From positions 80,612,278 to 80,676,277 of the forward strand of contig CM043967.1 of the NCBI GenBank assembly GCA_014529385.2: a stretch of DNA of 64,000 nt. The letters run 5' to 3'. The notes under the pieces are model-generated. The model was not told the DNA's origin and searched no databases. It was given only the letters and a program-made list of their open reading frames with translations. This document shows positions 1-10,605 of this stretch, piece by piece. The DNA is from Adiantum capillus-veneris (taxonomy: Eukaryota; Streptophyta; Polypodiopsida; Polypodiales; Pteridaceae). The position numbers and the translations under genes were made by a program. Position 1 is the first letter of the stretch, and each line of letters starts with the position of its first letter.

Positions 1-373
1 GGGGATCCACATGCCTTCAACGGGTCTCATGAGATTCTTGGATACAGGGAAGGCTAAGCAACCAACCTTATCACAAATGAAGACTCCCTCGGTAAGCTCG
101 ATGGATCCTCCATATGTCATTTCGCCAGGGGTCTCAATACAATCTGAGCCCATAAGTGATAGCTTTTCCTTTCCAAGTTTAGCTCATCTTTCTCTTGATG
201 ACACCACGGCTACCATGCCTACCGCATCGATGGGCATGATAAAAAAACACGCCATGGACCTTATTTATGAGTGAAGCACTACTATACAATACCTACAAGT
301 GTATATCAATCATATACACCCATAGGCCCTCATGCTCGTGTAACTCCTACCCCTCCCCTTCTTTCAACAACTT

Positions 374-967
374 ATGCTTCATGACCACACCATCCAAGCT
401 CCTATTTCAAATGAGACTATACCAGCTAGCGTTAGCATGTCCCACCCCACGTCTATTATGCCTAGGGACACACATATTAACTTTGGGCCACCACATGGCA
501 CAACATCGTACCCAACTTGGAACCCAAGGACTGCATATATGCCAAACCCAATGCCAACCCCCATTCCACATGCAGTCTCGAGAGCACATGTCCCCACTAT
601 ACCTGCTTACTTGGGTGACTTGGCAACATTTTCTCAAGCTATTGGTCGATCTATTGCTGAAAATATGTGTAACACGCCTAATAGAGAACCTAGAACTAAG
701 GCAGTACAAATAGCCAAGCTCGCACAAAAATTTAGTGGAGACGGGGATGTGAGAAAGCAGATCGAAGTATTTGAACAAATATGCGATTCCCTAGGAGAAC
801 AGAATGACCTAAATAAGACTAATTCTTTAAGCCTGACCTTGAGTGGGAAGGTTGGGGATTGGTATAGAACCCTAAGGGTGGAAGAGAAAACAATTTACCC
901 TACTCTCATGAGTTTGTTCTTGAAAGAGTACATACAAGATGGAGTACTTTGGGGTGTAGCATCTTAG
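374..967 (+). pseudogene. Retrotransposon Gag, capsid-like part
   Basis: A 197-codon open frame. The N-terminal ~110 residues are Pro/Thr/Met-rich. From about residue 115 it follows the Retrotrans_gag pattern: a KFSGDGD segment, a helix with EVFEQICD, LSLTLSGKVGDWY (the usual 'L.G.A..W' stretch) and SLFLKEY. Gag would form the virus-like particle. The frame stops at 967, and matching sequence continues in other frames to the zinc knuckle near 1330, so this is a broken copy. No intact start can be assigned. Confidence 0.6.
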
Positions 968-1275
968 CTCCAGAAAGCCCAATGAGAGGAAGGAGAGTCC
1001 TCTTGAACAACTATCACAACACATGGTCCCTAGGGCCCAAAATGTTGTTCAAACAACACCCTTACCACCTCCAGTGCTAGGACCGCAACCACCACATCCG
1101 AGAATCACTTATGTGAATCAAGTGGTTTGTGAGTCATCTATTGCTTGTTTGAAGGGCTGTGAGGAATATATAGACCCTAATATTGCCTATGGGATTGATG
1201 CACTTGAAGAAAGTCCACAATACTACAAGGAGGACTACTGGAGACAAGTCAAACCTGTCTATCAAGTAGCTACTC

Positions 1276-1470
1276 TTGCAACAAGAAGCTAAAATATCAA
1301 TTTCACTTCCAAGAGACCATCAATGCTACGAGTGTGGGGGTCCACATCGTGTAGCCGATTGTCCTATTAGATTACAAAAAAATACCACACTAATGCAAAC
1401 CAATCAAGCGAGCACATCTACAATGCCCAATGTCCAAATAATCCGAATGCGCCAAAGATCGTGCCATTGA
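1276..1470 (+). pseudogene. Gag nucleocapsid zinc knuckle fragment
   Basis: The frame encodes CYECGGPHRVADCP, a C-x2-C-x3-H-x4-C knuckle one residue shorter in the middle than the usual C-x2-C-x4-H-x4-C, preceded by a basic RDHQ segment. Such knuckles bind the retrotransposon RNA. It lies downstream of, and in a different frame from, the capsid-like part at 374-967, consistent with a frameshifted gag. The frame runs into stop codons soon after the knuckle. Confidence 0.55.
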
Positions 1471-1730
1471 GCCTAATTGAGGTTACCGAGGAGCCATCAC
1501 AAAGTACGCATGTGGTACCAGTAAATGTACTCACACAGCGATGCTTGAAAACCAAAATTATATTCTCGAAGAAAGAGACACCGCATCAATTGCCCAATAT
1601 CAGAAGAAGAAGAAAACATGAAGGAAGAGATCTCAAAAAGCAGCGAAGTCATACCCCACTTCAAAGACCAACATAGGGATTGGTGACGACCCCGTATATA
1701 TGAACGACGTTGAAGTGGATTCTGATTTAG

Positions 1731-2126
1731 GTGAGACCATGGAGACTAAAGCGACAATTAGAAAAGAAAAAAACAAGAAAGATCGTCCATGAGCCACAAT
1801 GGCCAGGACCCAAGAAAAAGATAGGAACTTACCCAAACCCTACAATGGAGATCGAGCGAGTCAAGCAATTAATGGGTTTGGTAGAAGAGACCCAAAGGGA
1901 TCTAGAGCTAGCACGTAGGCAGATCCAGATTATAGACACAATATTCCCTACGCAAAAGCAACCTCACAAAGACCATAGACCACTAGTCATACCAAGTGTC
2001 ATTCGAGAAGAAAGTGGCTTTAAGTCATGGGAAAGTGGGCGTACTCCCTTCTTGTTAGAGAGAATGTTTACAGAGGGATTAGTTGGCCCAATTGAAGAAA
2101 TAGAGATCCCATCTTCCCCACGCTAA
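1731..2126 (+). pseudogene. Unrecognised retrotransposon coding segment
   Basis: A 131-codon frame rich in Lys, Arg and Glu, with a likely coiled-coil stretch around the residues VKQLMGLVEETQRDLELARRQ. I do not recognise a family. It sits between the zinc knuckle and the putative polypurine tract at 2402-2414, where protease or other pol sequence would be expected, but it has no DTG/DSG motif. It may be C-terminal Gag or an accessory region of a non-autonomous element. Confidence 0.3.
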
Positions 2127-2401
2127 GAGATTGAAGCCCAAAAAGTACCATTAAATATTGCCAAATTGATGGATTTCATGGCTTCAGAAGTTAGAACTAC
2201 CATCATAATATTATGTTATCAATCAATTTGTGTGTCTATTCACTGCATATGCTTTTTAATTGTATATGAGAATGCAATTACTGTGCCAATTTTGGACGAT
2301 TTTGCAGTATTTGAAGAAGTCTAAGGACATTCAATCTCAGATGCTCTTCCACCTCGATGAACGGGCTTCATCTCAATAGCTTTCGCGGTCGGAATCTACA
2401 T

Positions 2402-2421
2402 CAGGAAGGGGGACATGTTAC
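2402..2421 (+). promoter_or_regulatory. Putative polypurine tract and 3' LTR start
   Basis: CAGGAAGGGGGACA is followed directly by TGTTACCC. This matches the polypurine tract / TG junction of a plant LTR element. The matching 5' LTR would lie outside the window, so the call rests on position and base composition only. Confidence 0.45.
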
Positions 2422-2701
2422 CCTTACGGACACCCTATCACCTTCGACGGACGCCTTATTACTTATTTGAGTCATGGACCAGCTTGTCGGTCCAATAGTT
2501 GTGTAGGTGATCGCTGATGAGAAGTGCACCACTTATCCCATTTGAACACGAGTTTTACTATGATCGGCCACTGTGGGCGCCCATGTGTGAATGGGTCAAT
2601 TACAAAAGGTCCATTTTGACCTAAAATCCTCATTCTTTGAGGTGCATACTAAGAAGTGCTCTTGCTCTACCTCTATCTCCTTCTCTTTCGTGTGCTCACA
2701 G

Positions 2702-2734
2702 GTGTGTGTGTGTGTGTGTGTGTGTGTGCGTATG

Positions 2735-2804
<70 letters not shown>
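2702..2804. repeat. Compound microsatellite (GT)n(GA)n
   Basis: A (GT)13-like tract at 2702-2728 is followed by a short spacer and a (GA)33-like tract at 2738-2804. Open frames here that encode Arg-Glu or Ser-Leu repeats are artefacts of the microsatellite. Confidence 0.95.
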
Positions 2805-2805
<1 letters not shown>

Positions 2806-3594
2806 ATTGCGGCGGCAAGGCGGTTGAGCGTGGCGGTGGTGGCAGCTCCTTCTTCTTCGTGGCATAGGATCCTTCACAACAGAAAGCATTGAGTGGTGAG
2901 TGACACACCATTGCCTCTTTGAGCTTGTTAGGATTGTCTAGTTGTGTGCTTGCAGCCATTCGTGGCTTGCACACAGTGTTTGACAAGTTCCCAACCTCCG
3001 ACATGTGCGGCAAAGCGCACATGGCCGAAGGCAGTTGGGAAAGTTGAGTGGCCGCCCGAATGTGCTCAGGAAAAATCATTTTTCCAAGCATACATATTTT
3101 ACAAAATTAGGTTACTTTTTCAGGTTTTACAATATTTTTCTCTACTTTGGGGCGGAATTTCTCCCTTTCCCTAGCCCTCAATCGGCATTTTTGAAATTGA
3201 AAACAACACGAGATTAAGCTGAAACACGTTTTTCCCGAAAAATGGTGGCCGACAAAAGAAGTATGATGGGTGGCTATAGAATTAAAGAAAATTTATTTAT
3301 TTACTATTTTCTTACTATGTTTGGCGGCCTATCATGGGTGACTATGCCCTTAAGGACTTAAGGACTAAGAGTCCTTGAGAATGGGTGGACAACCAATGGT
3401 TGACGTAATTTGGAGCCATACCTTTTATGAAGCAAAAAAAAAGTGCTTGCATGTCGACAACGAGCAGTAAAACGCTGCAACAAAGTAGGAGGAGGATATC
3501 CGAGCAGAGAAAACCTTGCAAGGCTTGGCCGGCAACCAAGTTACTGCAGGTTGAACCAGATTGATGATGTTGATAGCTGAAAGAAGACCAAGGG
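2805..3594. other. Intergenic DNA without recognised genes
   Basis: No coding similarity, LTR boundary or RNA gene was recognised here. It may be part of the LTR that appears to begin at about 2416, but no 3' boundary was found. Confidence 0.5.
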
Positions 3595-3746
3595 AGACAA
3601 CGTGGGGCAAGGAAAGGCTGGCATGACTCGTTCGTTGTGCATTTTTGGCTCAGGAGTCGGTGTCGAACGGAGACAGCGTGGGGCAAGGAAAGGCTGGCAT
3701 GACTCGTTCGTTGTGCATTTTTGGCTCAAGAGTCAGTGTCGAACGG
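3595..3746. repeat. Tandem duplication, 76-bp unit, two copies
   Basis: Copy 1 (3595-3670) and copy 2 (3671-3746) are nearly identical. Each starts AGACA(A/G)CGTGGGGCAAGG and ends GTCGAACGG. It looks like a recent local duplication in non-coding DNA. Confidence 0.9.
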
Positions 3747-3828
3747 CCGTGTGTGGTTGGCTCAAAGCCCAAGGCTTTCAGATTGTGCTTATGAACGCCA
3801 TTAGGTGGCAATGGGCATCACAACCAAC

Positions 3829-3831
<3 letters not shown>

Positions 3832-3920
<89 letters not shown>
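3832..3920. repeat. (CT)n microsatellite, 89 bp
   Basis: An uninterrupted CT/TC dinucleotide array of about 44 units. Ser-Leu repeat frames across it are not genes. Confidence 0.97.
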
Positions 3921-3921
<1 letters not shown>

Positions 3922-4104
3922 ACACATGGTGGGCCCACTTACCATCGGCTAGCTACAGACACATTGTACCTGAGTCACGGAGGCAATCGACCAGTGACGA
4001 CCTTGGCAAGTTGAATAGGGATGATGACGGCATCCACGGTGGTTTTCAAGAACTATTACAAAAGGTTAGGCGACCCCTTGCTATGGTTTGCAAAGGGTTT
4101 GAAT

Positions 4105-4296
4105 TGAAGTGCGCAAGTGGGAGCATGTGTGAGTGTGTGCCACAATGGAGAAGAGAGGAGAGGAGGAGACCTTGTGTTTGCAGGGGCTAAAACTCACTCT
4201 CTACATGTGAGCCCCCTTATTTTATTATGTACATAATGAATAAGTATAGTGGGCGGGCACCTGGCCTAACTGGCCACATGGGGCTTTACCCCAACA
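4105..4296 (-). repeat. Element H 3' LTR (minus-strand sense)
   Basis: 192 bp, paired with 7457-7648. Read on the minus strand it begins TGTTGGGG and ends in ...GCACTTCA. Confidence 0.93.
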
Positions 4297-4463
4297 ACCT
4301 CCCATGTAAAGGCCAATGTGGTCGTGAGAGAGAATACAAAACCATCACAAGTATGACCTCAACCAACGCCCACTAGCTCACTGAATATGTGTGCATCCAG
4401 CTCTAATCGTAGAGAAAGTATAGAGCGATCGACACCATACTCCTCACCAAAGCTGCACACATC

Positions 4464-4748
4464 CTATAGGTATCTCACCATATGCTGCAAAGGATCCCTA
4501 TGCTCAAGGCCAACGTCAGTCACTGCATGACTGACTGCTCCCACTGCAAATGCACCTACTACAAATGCAATCTCGGGTCTCAAGATCAGTATCTCGTACA
4601 TGAGACTCCCAAATGCTGATGCAATCCTAGCAATATCTGCCAATCTGACCATCTCCGTCAAATCTGGCTCAAAACTCCACTCATGGAAATCACTATGACA
4701 CCTGAACTCCGATCCCTGGAATCCATCCTCGTGTCCATCGCATGTCAC
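4464..4748 (-). pseudogene. Copia RT/RNase H junction fragment, element H
   Basis: A 94-codon frame whose second half, ASAFGSLMYEILILRPEIA to HMVRYL, matches the copia segment 'ASAVGSLMYA...TRPDIA...RYL' between RT thumb and RNase H. The catalytic YVDD palm is absent. The segment stops shortly before the 3' LTR, so most of RNase H is also lost. Confidence 0.7.
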
Positions 4749-5020
4749 ATGCGCACCAAGAGCATCAGTCTATTCTGAACCTGTGTGGTAAGAGCAATGC
4801 CTAGCTCTAACTCACACGCATCAGCCTCTGGCCTAAGCATATCTATGAATGACTGAATCACGGCTGAATCCTCAACACTCAAGCCATCCATATCCGTCAT
4901 CGTATCCACAAATGACATGCTCTGCTGCGCAACTGGCTCAATATGCTCACAAACTGGAGCATCATGCAACCTATCCGCAAAGGAGACATGCCTCGTCTCT
5001 CTGCATGGTTGCGTACTCAC
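4745..5020 (-). pseudogene. Copia pol linker fragment, element H
   Basis: A 91-codon frame with RHVSFADR near its start, resembling the 'RHVxF' linker that copia polyproteins carry between integrase and reverse transcriptase. The rest is not recognised. Its place between the protease part (5051-5515) and the RT/RNase H junction (4464-4748) suggests that integrase was deleted as one block. Confidence 0.4.
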
Positions 5021-5050
5021 AAAGACTGTGGCGTCTCGTACATGATGTAC

Positions 5051-5515
5051 TCACATCGCATGGATCGTGCCAACACTAGCACCTCGCGCTATGACTAGCT
5101 GTCCACGATGTAATCTAAAACTGTGCGCATCCAGCACTACCTGGCATCCGCTGTCTCGTAACTGACTCACAGAGATCAAGCTCTGCGTCAAGCCTGGCAC
5201 ACGGTGTACATCTCGCAAAACGTATGATGCACCACTCGGCAACAATAGTCTGACATCTCCTGCACCAACTGTGTCATGCACCGAACCATCAGCTAGACAC
5301 ACACGTCCAAGCATACCACTAGCATATGTGCTAAACCACTCACGACTCGGAGTGATGTGAAATCTAGCACTCACATCTAGTATCCAATGCGAAGGTAATG
5401 TGCTGTCAAAAACCGACATAAGAAAGTCAAGAGTAAAGATGGAAGCAAAGGCGACATCTTCGTCATGCGTAGCCACATATGCTACATCTGCTCCCATCAT
5501 CCAAAGTGATAGCAT
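5051..5515 (-). pseudogene. Copia protease-region fragment, element H
   Basis: A 154-codon frame. About residue 44 onward reads WILDVSARFHITP, aligned with the copia protease core WILDSGAxxH. The D-S-G catalytic triplet is replaced by D-V-S, so the protease is predicted inactive. Downstream REWFSTY, LADGS, VGAGDVRL, LRDVHRVPGL and LISVSQLRDSG match the conserved end of copia protease and its link to integrase. The integrase itself is missing. Confidence 0.8.
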
Positions 5516-5698
5516 CCCTCTTGTGATGTCTCTTGCGGTGTCTCATCCGTCGAAAACAACACCTACATACATGCCCTGTATGACCACAATGCCAACACAC
5601 AATATCTCTATGTTTGCAAGACTTTCCTTTGATTGTAGGCATCTCTCTAGACTCATTTGTGCCAAAAGCATTGCACAGTCTTTGCCATAACTCTCTAG

Positions 5699-6004
5699 CT
5701 ATCTAGCTGTACATGCATCCAAACCAATGCAACAGACAGACTCACCAAGGTGTAACCTGATCGTTGAACGTGCAAGCTCATCCAAGTCCTCCCACTCATC
5801 GTCAGTCATAAACTCTGGCCTAGCATCCATGCCCTGTAGTGGCAACACTTGGCCCAATTGAGTCAATGCATCATGCATACACGCTTTCCAATGCTCAAAG
5901 TTTGAACCGTCAAACTTTGTATGCAAAAGCACAAACCCTAACAATGATGTACGTGCCAAATCCATGGCGATAACCTGTGACAAGACCAAGCACAAGTCGA
6001 TCAA
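5699..6004 (-). pseudogene. Copia Gag N-terminal part (UBN2-like), element H
   Basis: A 101-codon frame. Residues ~28-55 contain KFDGSNFEHWKACMHDAL, the typical copia Gag start (F-x-G-x-N-[FY]-x-x-W), followed by an acidic EWEDLDELARSTIRLHL segment that matches the start of the UBN2 helical region. The frame ends early, and gag continues in pieces upstream on the + map. It is the first coding part after the ~1.4-kb leader (6005-7442). Confidence 0.75.
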
Positions 6005-7442
6005 CTGACAATAGCCAAAGCCTGGCTAACTCATACACCAAGTACTATCAAAATACAACATAAGTTGGCATAAGCTATCTAAGAGAAGTATCAGCAAATA
6101 TGGTGATCAATGTAACAAACACGTGAGAAAAATCGCTCAAATGATGCCAAAACACCTGCACTAATCCAAGAGCACTATGTGATAATCGATGAAACTATCA
6201 TCAACAACTAGCATCAACAATCTCCTTCCATAAGAGATTACCACGTGTATGTCAAATGACATAATCCGGTGAGCAAACACTCTCACAATGTGATGCCAAA
6301 ACACTATGGCAAAGCAACCACTGAATGCCAATGCAATCAAAACACAATTGCAAACCATGCGCATAAACAAATAAACTCGCAAGAAAAATCCGGCAGAGTT
6401 TCCGCAGTATTTGGCTATCTAACCATAATAACCATATATGCCATAAACATGCTCAGAACCATGAGCAAATAATGCGCAAAATCGTCACTCAAGCATACAT
6501 GAGCTGGCCCAAAGTCTCAAATCTCTAAACTTGGAAAACAATCCTGTAATCAGAAACACAAGTGCATCAACCGCACTCTCCAAGCGAGGCATATACTAGC
6601 ATAAACTTGGACACAAACCAACCAAAATATGATTGATGCTCAAAATAGCTGAAATCAGCCCACATATGCCATTGCAAGGCGAAGAATACCATCCGCTGAA
6701 AAGTGCACATCATGTGCATCCACATGGCAATATAAACGAGCATCAAGCGTGTACCAAATGTGTAGCCAATGAGCATCCAAATCAACTGAAAATTCAGCTC
6801 ACAATCATGCCAGAAATGCTTGCAAAACTCTCTGCAAATCTATGCACCACACTCTTGAAATCTGCTCAATCGCACAAGTCAATGCACATAACCTGTGATG
6901 AATCCACTCTCGAATCCTGAGAGTCCACAAGAATGCATACATTCACAAAGTGTTCTCACCCTATGTGCATAAATGTGTTGGAAATCTCAACCCACACTCT
7001 CTTCACTGTTGAGAGAAAAACATCAATGCGCAAAACAAGAGAATGAGAAAGCTCAATCCGAGCTCTCCAAATGTAGCAAATCACCACAATAGAGGATGCA
7101 TAGTCTTCAACTTTTCGAATACCCTGCAGCCGGTCAACGCATATCTCCCAAACCGCTAAGAATTTGCAGAAACTTCCTTCTGCAAAGTTGTAGACCACAC
7201 AAAAACGTTTGAGCAATGAGGGAATGGACCTGAAATGTGTTGTTTTTATAGGTCTAAACAGATCTGTAAAAATCTACAGTTGTGTACCCTAGACGTGCAG
7301 GCAGTCTGAGTGACGTATCTCAAAATCGATTAGAATGAAGACGTTTTGGTAGGCCAAAACAGATATGCAAAAACGTGCTGTAGTTTTTTCTGCTTCTTCG
7401 CCTGCCTCCCTATTAAGCTCCAATGGTGCTCCCAATCCCTGA
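6005..7442 (-). other. Element H leader, no recognised coding sequence
   Basis: About 1.4 kb between the primer-binding site and gag. Short frames on both strands show no family similarity. Long untranslated leaders are common in plant LTR elements. Confidence 0.5.
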
Positions 7443-7454
7443 GCTCTGATACCA
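7443..7454 (-). promoter_or_regulatory. Primer-binding site of element H
   Basis: The minus strand reads TGGTATCAGAGC, complementary to the 3' end of plant initiator-Met tRNA, two bases from the LTR end. Confidence 0.9.
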
Positions 7455-7456
7455 GT

Positions 7457-7648
7457 TGAAGTGCACAAGTGGGAGCATGTGTGAGTGTGTGCAGCAATGG
7501 AGAAGAGAGGAGAGGAGGAGACCTTGTGTTTGCAGAGGCTAAAACTCACTCTCTACATGTGAGCCCCCTTATTTTATTATGTACATAATGAATAAGTATA
7601 GTGGGCGGACACCTAGCCTAACTGGCCACATGGGGCTTTGCCCCAACA
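7457..7648 (-). repeat. Element H 5' LTR (minus-strand sense)
   Basis: 192 bp, the same length as the partner at 4105-4296. It is directly followed, on the minus strand, by the initiator-Met primer-binding site. The target duplication TGAAT lies just outside at 7649-7653. Confidence 0.93.
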
Positions 7649-10380
7649 TGAATGATGGGAAGTTCGAGGTAACTGGGAGGGTTGTTTCCCAAGCTAATTG
7701 TTCTCCTAATTAAAGCATAATCCCCTTTTATGTTCTACACTAATTATCCAAATTCCCTTGTCGTTTGATATCTCTTCTTCCACTTCTCTATGCACTTCTA
7801 TCGTCCTTCTTGGGACCTCTGCTTCTTCTTCTCTATAAGCATTACACGCAAGCAATATCTTGTAGCCCGTGCAAAACTCACTTGAGTATTATATGGGTTT
7901 TGAATTCACTTGCATGCACTCTCTTCCAAATGCCGATGGGGTCAAACTAAACCTTTTTCATCAGCTTGCAACTAAATTTTGATCATCCTCTTCTTTATGA
8001 GTACTCCTTATATACTAAGATAATTCAATTGATGACTAGAGTATTGTATGGCATCTACCCCTACTTTGATTCCCAATTCCTATTACTATAGATTTAACCT
8101 CTTCTAACCCATCATAAGCCACGGAGCAAATCCGGATCAAAGCTTACTATATGTGAATCACAATATTCACAAAAAATAATTATCTTGATGCTTCATGCAA
8201 GTTTGACACACTCAATTCTAGATCTAGTTCACTTTCTCTCTTGTAGGCTTATTGCAGAGCTCTTCCTTTTTGTGCCAAGACAGACATGAGGGAGCAAAAA
8301 TTTTATTTATTGATTTTAAATGTTGTCCTCGATTTAGATCTAAGAGACACATCTTTAAGGCTAGTCTTAAAAGTAAATTACATAAAGATATAAACAAAAT
8401 TAAACTTAGCTATAATGATTGATCAAACAGATCTCCATGGTTGTGAATTGTTGTTCCGCCAAGAGAATTCCAAAAGCTCCAATTTAAATCCTCCTCCCCA
8501 TGGTCGTCGCCTTTCCAAGAGCATCGCTTTGCTCTGATACCACTGTTGGGAGATAGGGGGACAATTCAACAATTCCTCACAAACATCACCATCAACTTGT
8601 CACCTTCTCTCCCAAATCCAAGTACACACACACACACATAAAGAGAATAGATTTGACAAAGATAGAGTGTAACAGATGTAGACATGATTAGAGAGTACAT
8701 AGAATGATTTAGCATAGTCTAAGAGAGAAAAGCAGGGAATCTTGCAAGTGAATGGCCTAAAATCATAGCCCCAAACTCCATGACATCCCTTCTTGTGGAG
8801 TTTGGTATTTAATTTGTTATTTGAGTTTTTGGGTGCCAAAATTGAAGGGCCCTCTTTTACGTCTAGTCCACTTTAGTATTTGAGTGAAGTAGATCACTTA
8901 TTGCATGTCCCATAAGGATGAGTTCTCGCTAGAGCTATTTACAAGCAGCCATAGTGGCTTGTTGAAAAAAAATATATAAAATATTGTGCAAAGCTAAAAT
9001 GGCCGAGAGGGTTATTATTTGCCAAAATCTCCTCTTCAACTCCCATAATTCCAATCTACAAATCATTATCAACACACTATTAGTAAAATTAAATAGACAA
9101 CACATAATTAACCACTACGCAAGCTATCCCCATTGTAGTTAACCACATACAATAGAAGGGTGCCCAGTCTCGTAACACGAGCATCTCATGTTTGACATGT
9201 TAGTGTTGAGGCCAAACTTAACAACTGCAACATTTGCAGAAAGAATTGTCAATTCTACGATGATTGACATTAGCATACGCTTAGTGGAGCTATGTAGACC
9301 ATACAAGGATATCTGTGAGATTTGCATGTAGGTTCTAGCATGGATACACATGCTCACCTATCACTAGAGCTGATACGACTACATGCAGATCGAGTGAGTG
9401 AGCCAATGGGTGTAGGCTCATAGCGACTGTTAAGTCACTGTTAAGCAAGCATACTTTAAGTCACTATTAAACAAGTAACTTCTATATAATAAGAAACTTC
9501 CATTCTTGCTTTTAGCCAACTCCCAAAAGAGAGGATTCCTTGTGGACAAATTTCAAACCTTGAAAAGAAAAGTTTACACCTTTAGATGAATTGTTTTCTA
9601 AACATTGTTGTTGATGTACTCTAGGACTAATAGTAGGTGAATTTCCACGATAGCATTGCAAAGGTCCTACACCCTTGTTTTGTTTGCAAAGAACAAGATC
9701 CAAAATTGAGCAACTGTGATACCAGTCCTTTAAGTCACAATACAAAGAAGCTCACCTTATGTTTGTTGCAAACCTAATGTAATTGTTACAAGTCCAACAA
9801 TGCCCTATTATTCAAAGCGAGAGACATGGGTAATGGGTGTATATTTATGGCATGCCTTCCCAAAGAGATAGCGGTGCTTAACAAGCCTACTTGAAGGTTA
9901 GAAATTATAAAGCGTGTTGCCTGCAATCAAACATTTGTATCTTGAACTCTCATCTCCAATGAACGGATTTCCTACCAAGGCTACACGAGGTTGGAAATGA
10001 CAATTTGAGTAAAGAGAATCACATTCAATTACTGATTTTTAACAAAACCACAGACAACCTTCTCTTGAAGATCGCTATCATAAAAATCTAATATCTAACC
10101 AACCCAAATGATTTTCTCATATTAAACTGATCATTTAATGTGGAAGAGTAGATGGGAACAAGGGTTAGAATATAGGCATGTGCTTTGGGGTCTATCTCGA
10201 CACGGGGCCAATGGTAAAGGGGCCCAAATGAGAGATGATCATTCAAAGAGCAAGGTTAGCTAATGGAGCCTAAAAACCTTAGGGTTAGCTTCATTAAAGA
10301 CCTCTAAGGGTTAGCATTGAAAGTCCTTTGACCTTAGGTAATCTAGGGTTGAGCTTGAGGTAGGAACCCGCCGGCCCAAG
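7649..10380. other. Intergenic DNA with an isolated minus-strand PBS and LTR end
   Basis: No genes were recognised. At 8531-8542 the minus strand reads TGGTATCAGAGC, and one base away the + strand reads TGTTGGGAG from 8544. This is the 3' end of an LTR lying to the right, on the minus strand. Neither the LTR's other end nor a second LTR was found, so it is a fragment of one more element. Confidence 0.5.
8531..8542 (-). promoter_or_regulatory. Orphan primer-binding site next to an LTR end
   Basis: The minus strand reads TGGTATCAGAGC followed by AAAGCGATG. The adjacent + strand TGTTGGGAG at 8544 gives the expected ...CA LTR terminus on the minus strand. Confidence 0.7.
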
Positions 10381-10605
10381 CTTGAGGTGCTTGTCGTTCT
10401 TGCTGACTAAGGTGCTTGTCATGCTTGATGACTAAGGTGCTTGAGGTGCTTGTCGTGCTTGCTGACTAAGATGCTTGAGGTGCTTGTCGTGCTTGCCGAC
10501 TAGGGAGCTTGAGGTGCTTGTCGTGCTTGCCGACTAGGGAGCTTGAGGTGCTTGTGGGAAGATTACCTAGCTTGAGGTGCTTTGTCATGCTTGTTGACTA
10601 AGGTG
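10381..10605. repeat. 34-bp minisatellite
   Basis: About six imperfect units of CTTGAGGTGCTTGTCGTGCT plus TGCCGACTAGGGAG (34 bp). One 25-bp unit lacks the first nine bases, and the last units are degenerate. It is non-coding in all frames. Confidence 0.9.

Larger units (their letters stand above)
1..2415 (+). mobile_element. Degraded LTR-retrotransposon interior (gag relic), cut by the window edge
   Basis: Decayed coding DNA in several frames, starting before the window and ending at a purine-rich tract (about 2402-2414) followed by TGTTACCC, which looks like a polypurine tract and the start of a 3' LTR at about 2416. It contains a gag-like segment (374-967), a zinc knuckle (about 1330-1370) and an unrecognised purine-rich segment (1731-2126). 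No protease, reverse transcriptase or integrase was seen, so the element was either gag-only or has lost pol. The LTR end was not found, so the element cannot be closed. Confidence 0.6.
4105..7648 (-). mobile_element. Element H: deleted Ty1/copia element with 192-bp LTRs
   Basis: Two direct repeats of 192 bp (4105-4296 and 7457-7648) begin TGAAGTGC and end CCCCAACA on the + strand. About 7 differences were counted (3.6%). They are flanked by the 5-bp target duplication TGAAT (4100-4104 and 7649-7653). The complement of TGGTATCAGAGC at 7443-7454 is the primer-binding site and sets minus-strand orientation. A purine tract ending AGGGT/AGGT lies beside the distal LTR. Inside are gag, a protease-like part, a linker and the RT/RNase H junction, all on the minus strand. 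Integrase and most of RT are gone, so it would need proteins in trans. Confidence 0.92.

Noticed and set aside
2591-3091. Open frames on both strands with Arg-Glu, Ser-Leu or Val-Cys repeats
   Set aside because: They are translations of the GT/GA microsatellites; no start context or homology. The same applies at 3805-4014, 30969-31232, 46122-46304, 56903-57382 and 59371-59423.
3595-3746. CRISPR-like or other spaced repeat arrays
   Set aside because: The repeats are direct tandem copies without unique spacers, and the DNA is plant nuclear.
4464-6004. Minus-strand frames as host genes
   Set aside because: Their motifs are copia Gag, protease and RT, and they lie between paired LTRs with a target duplication.
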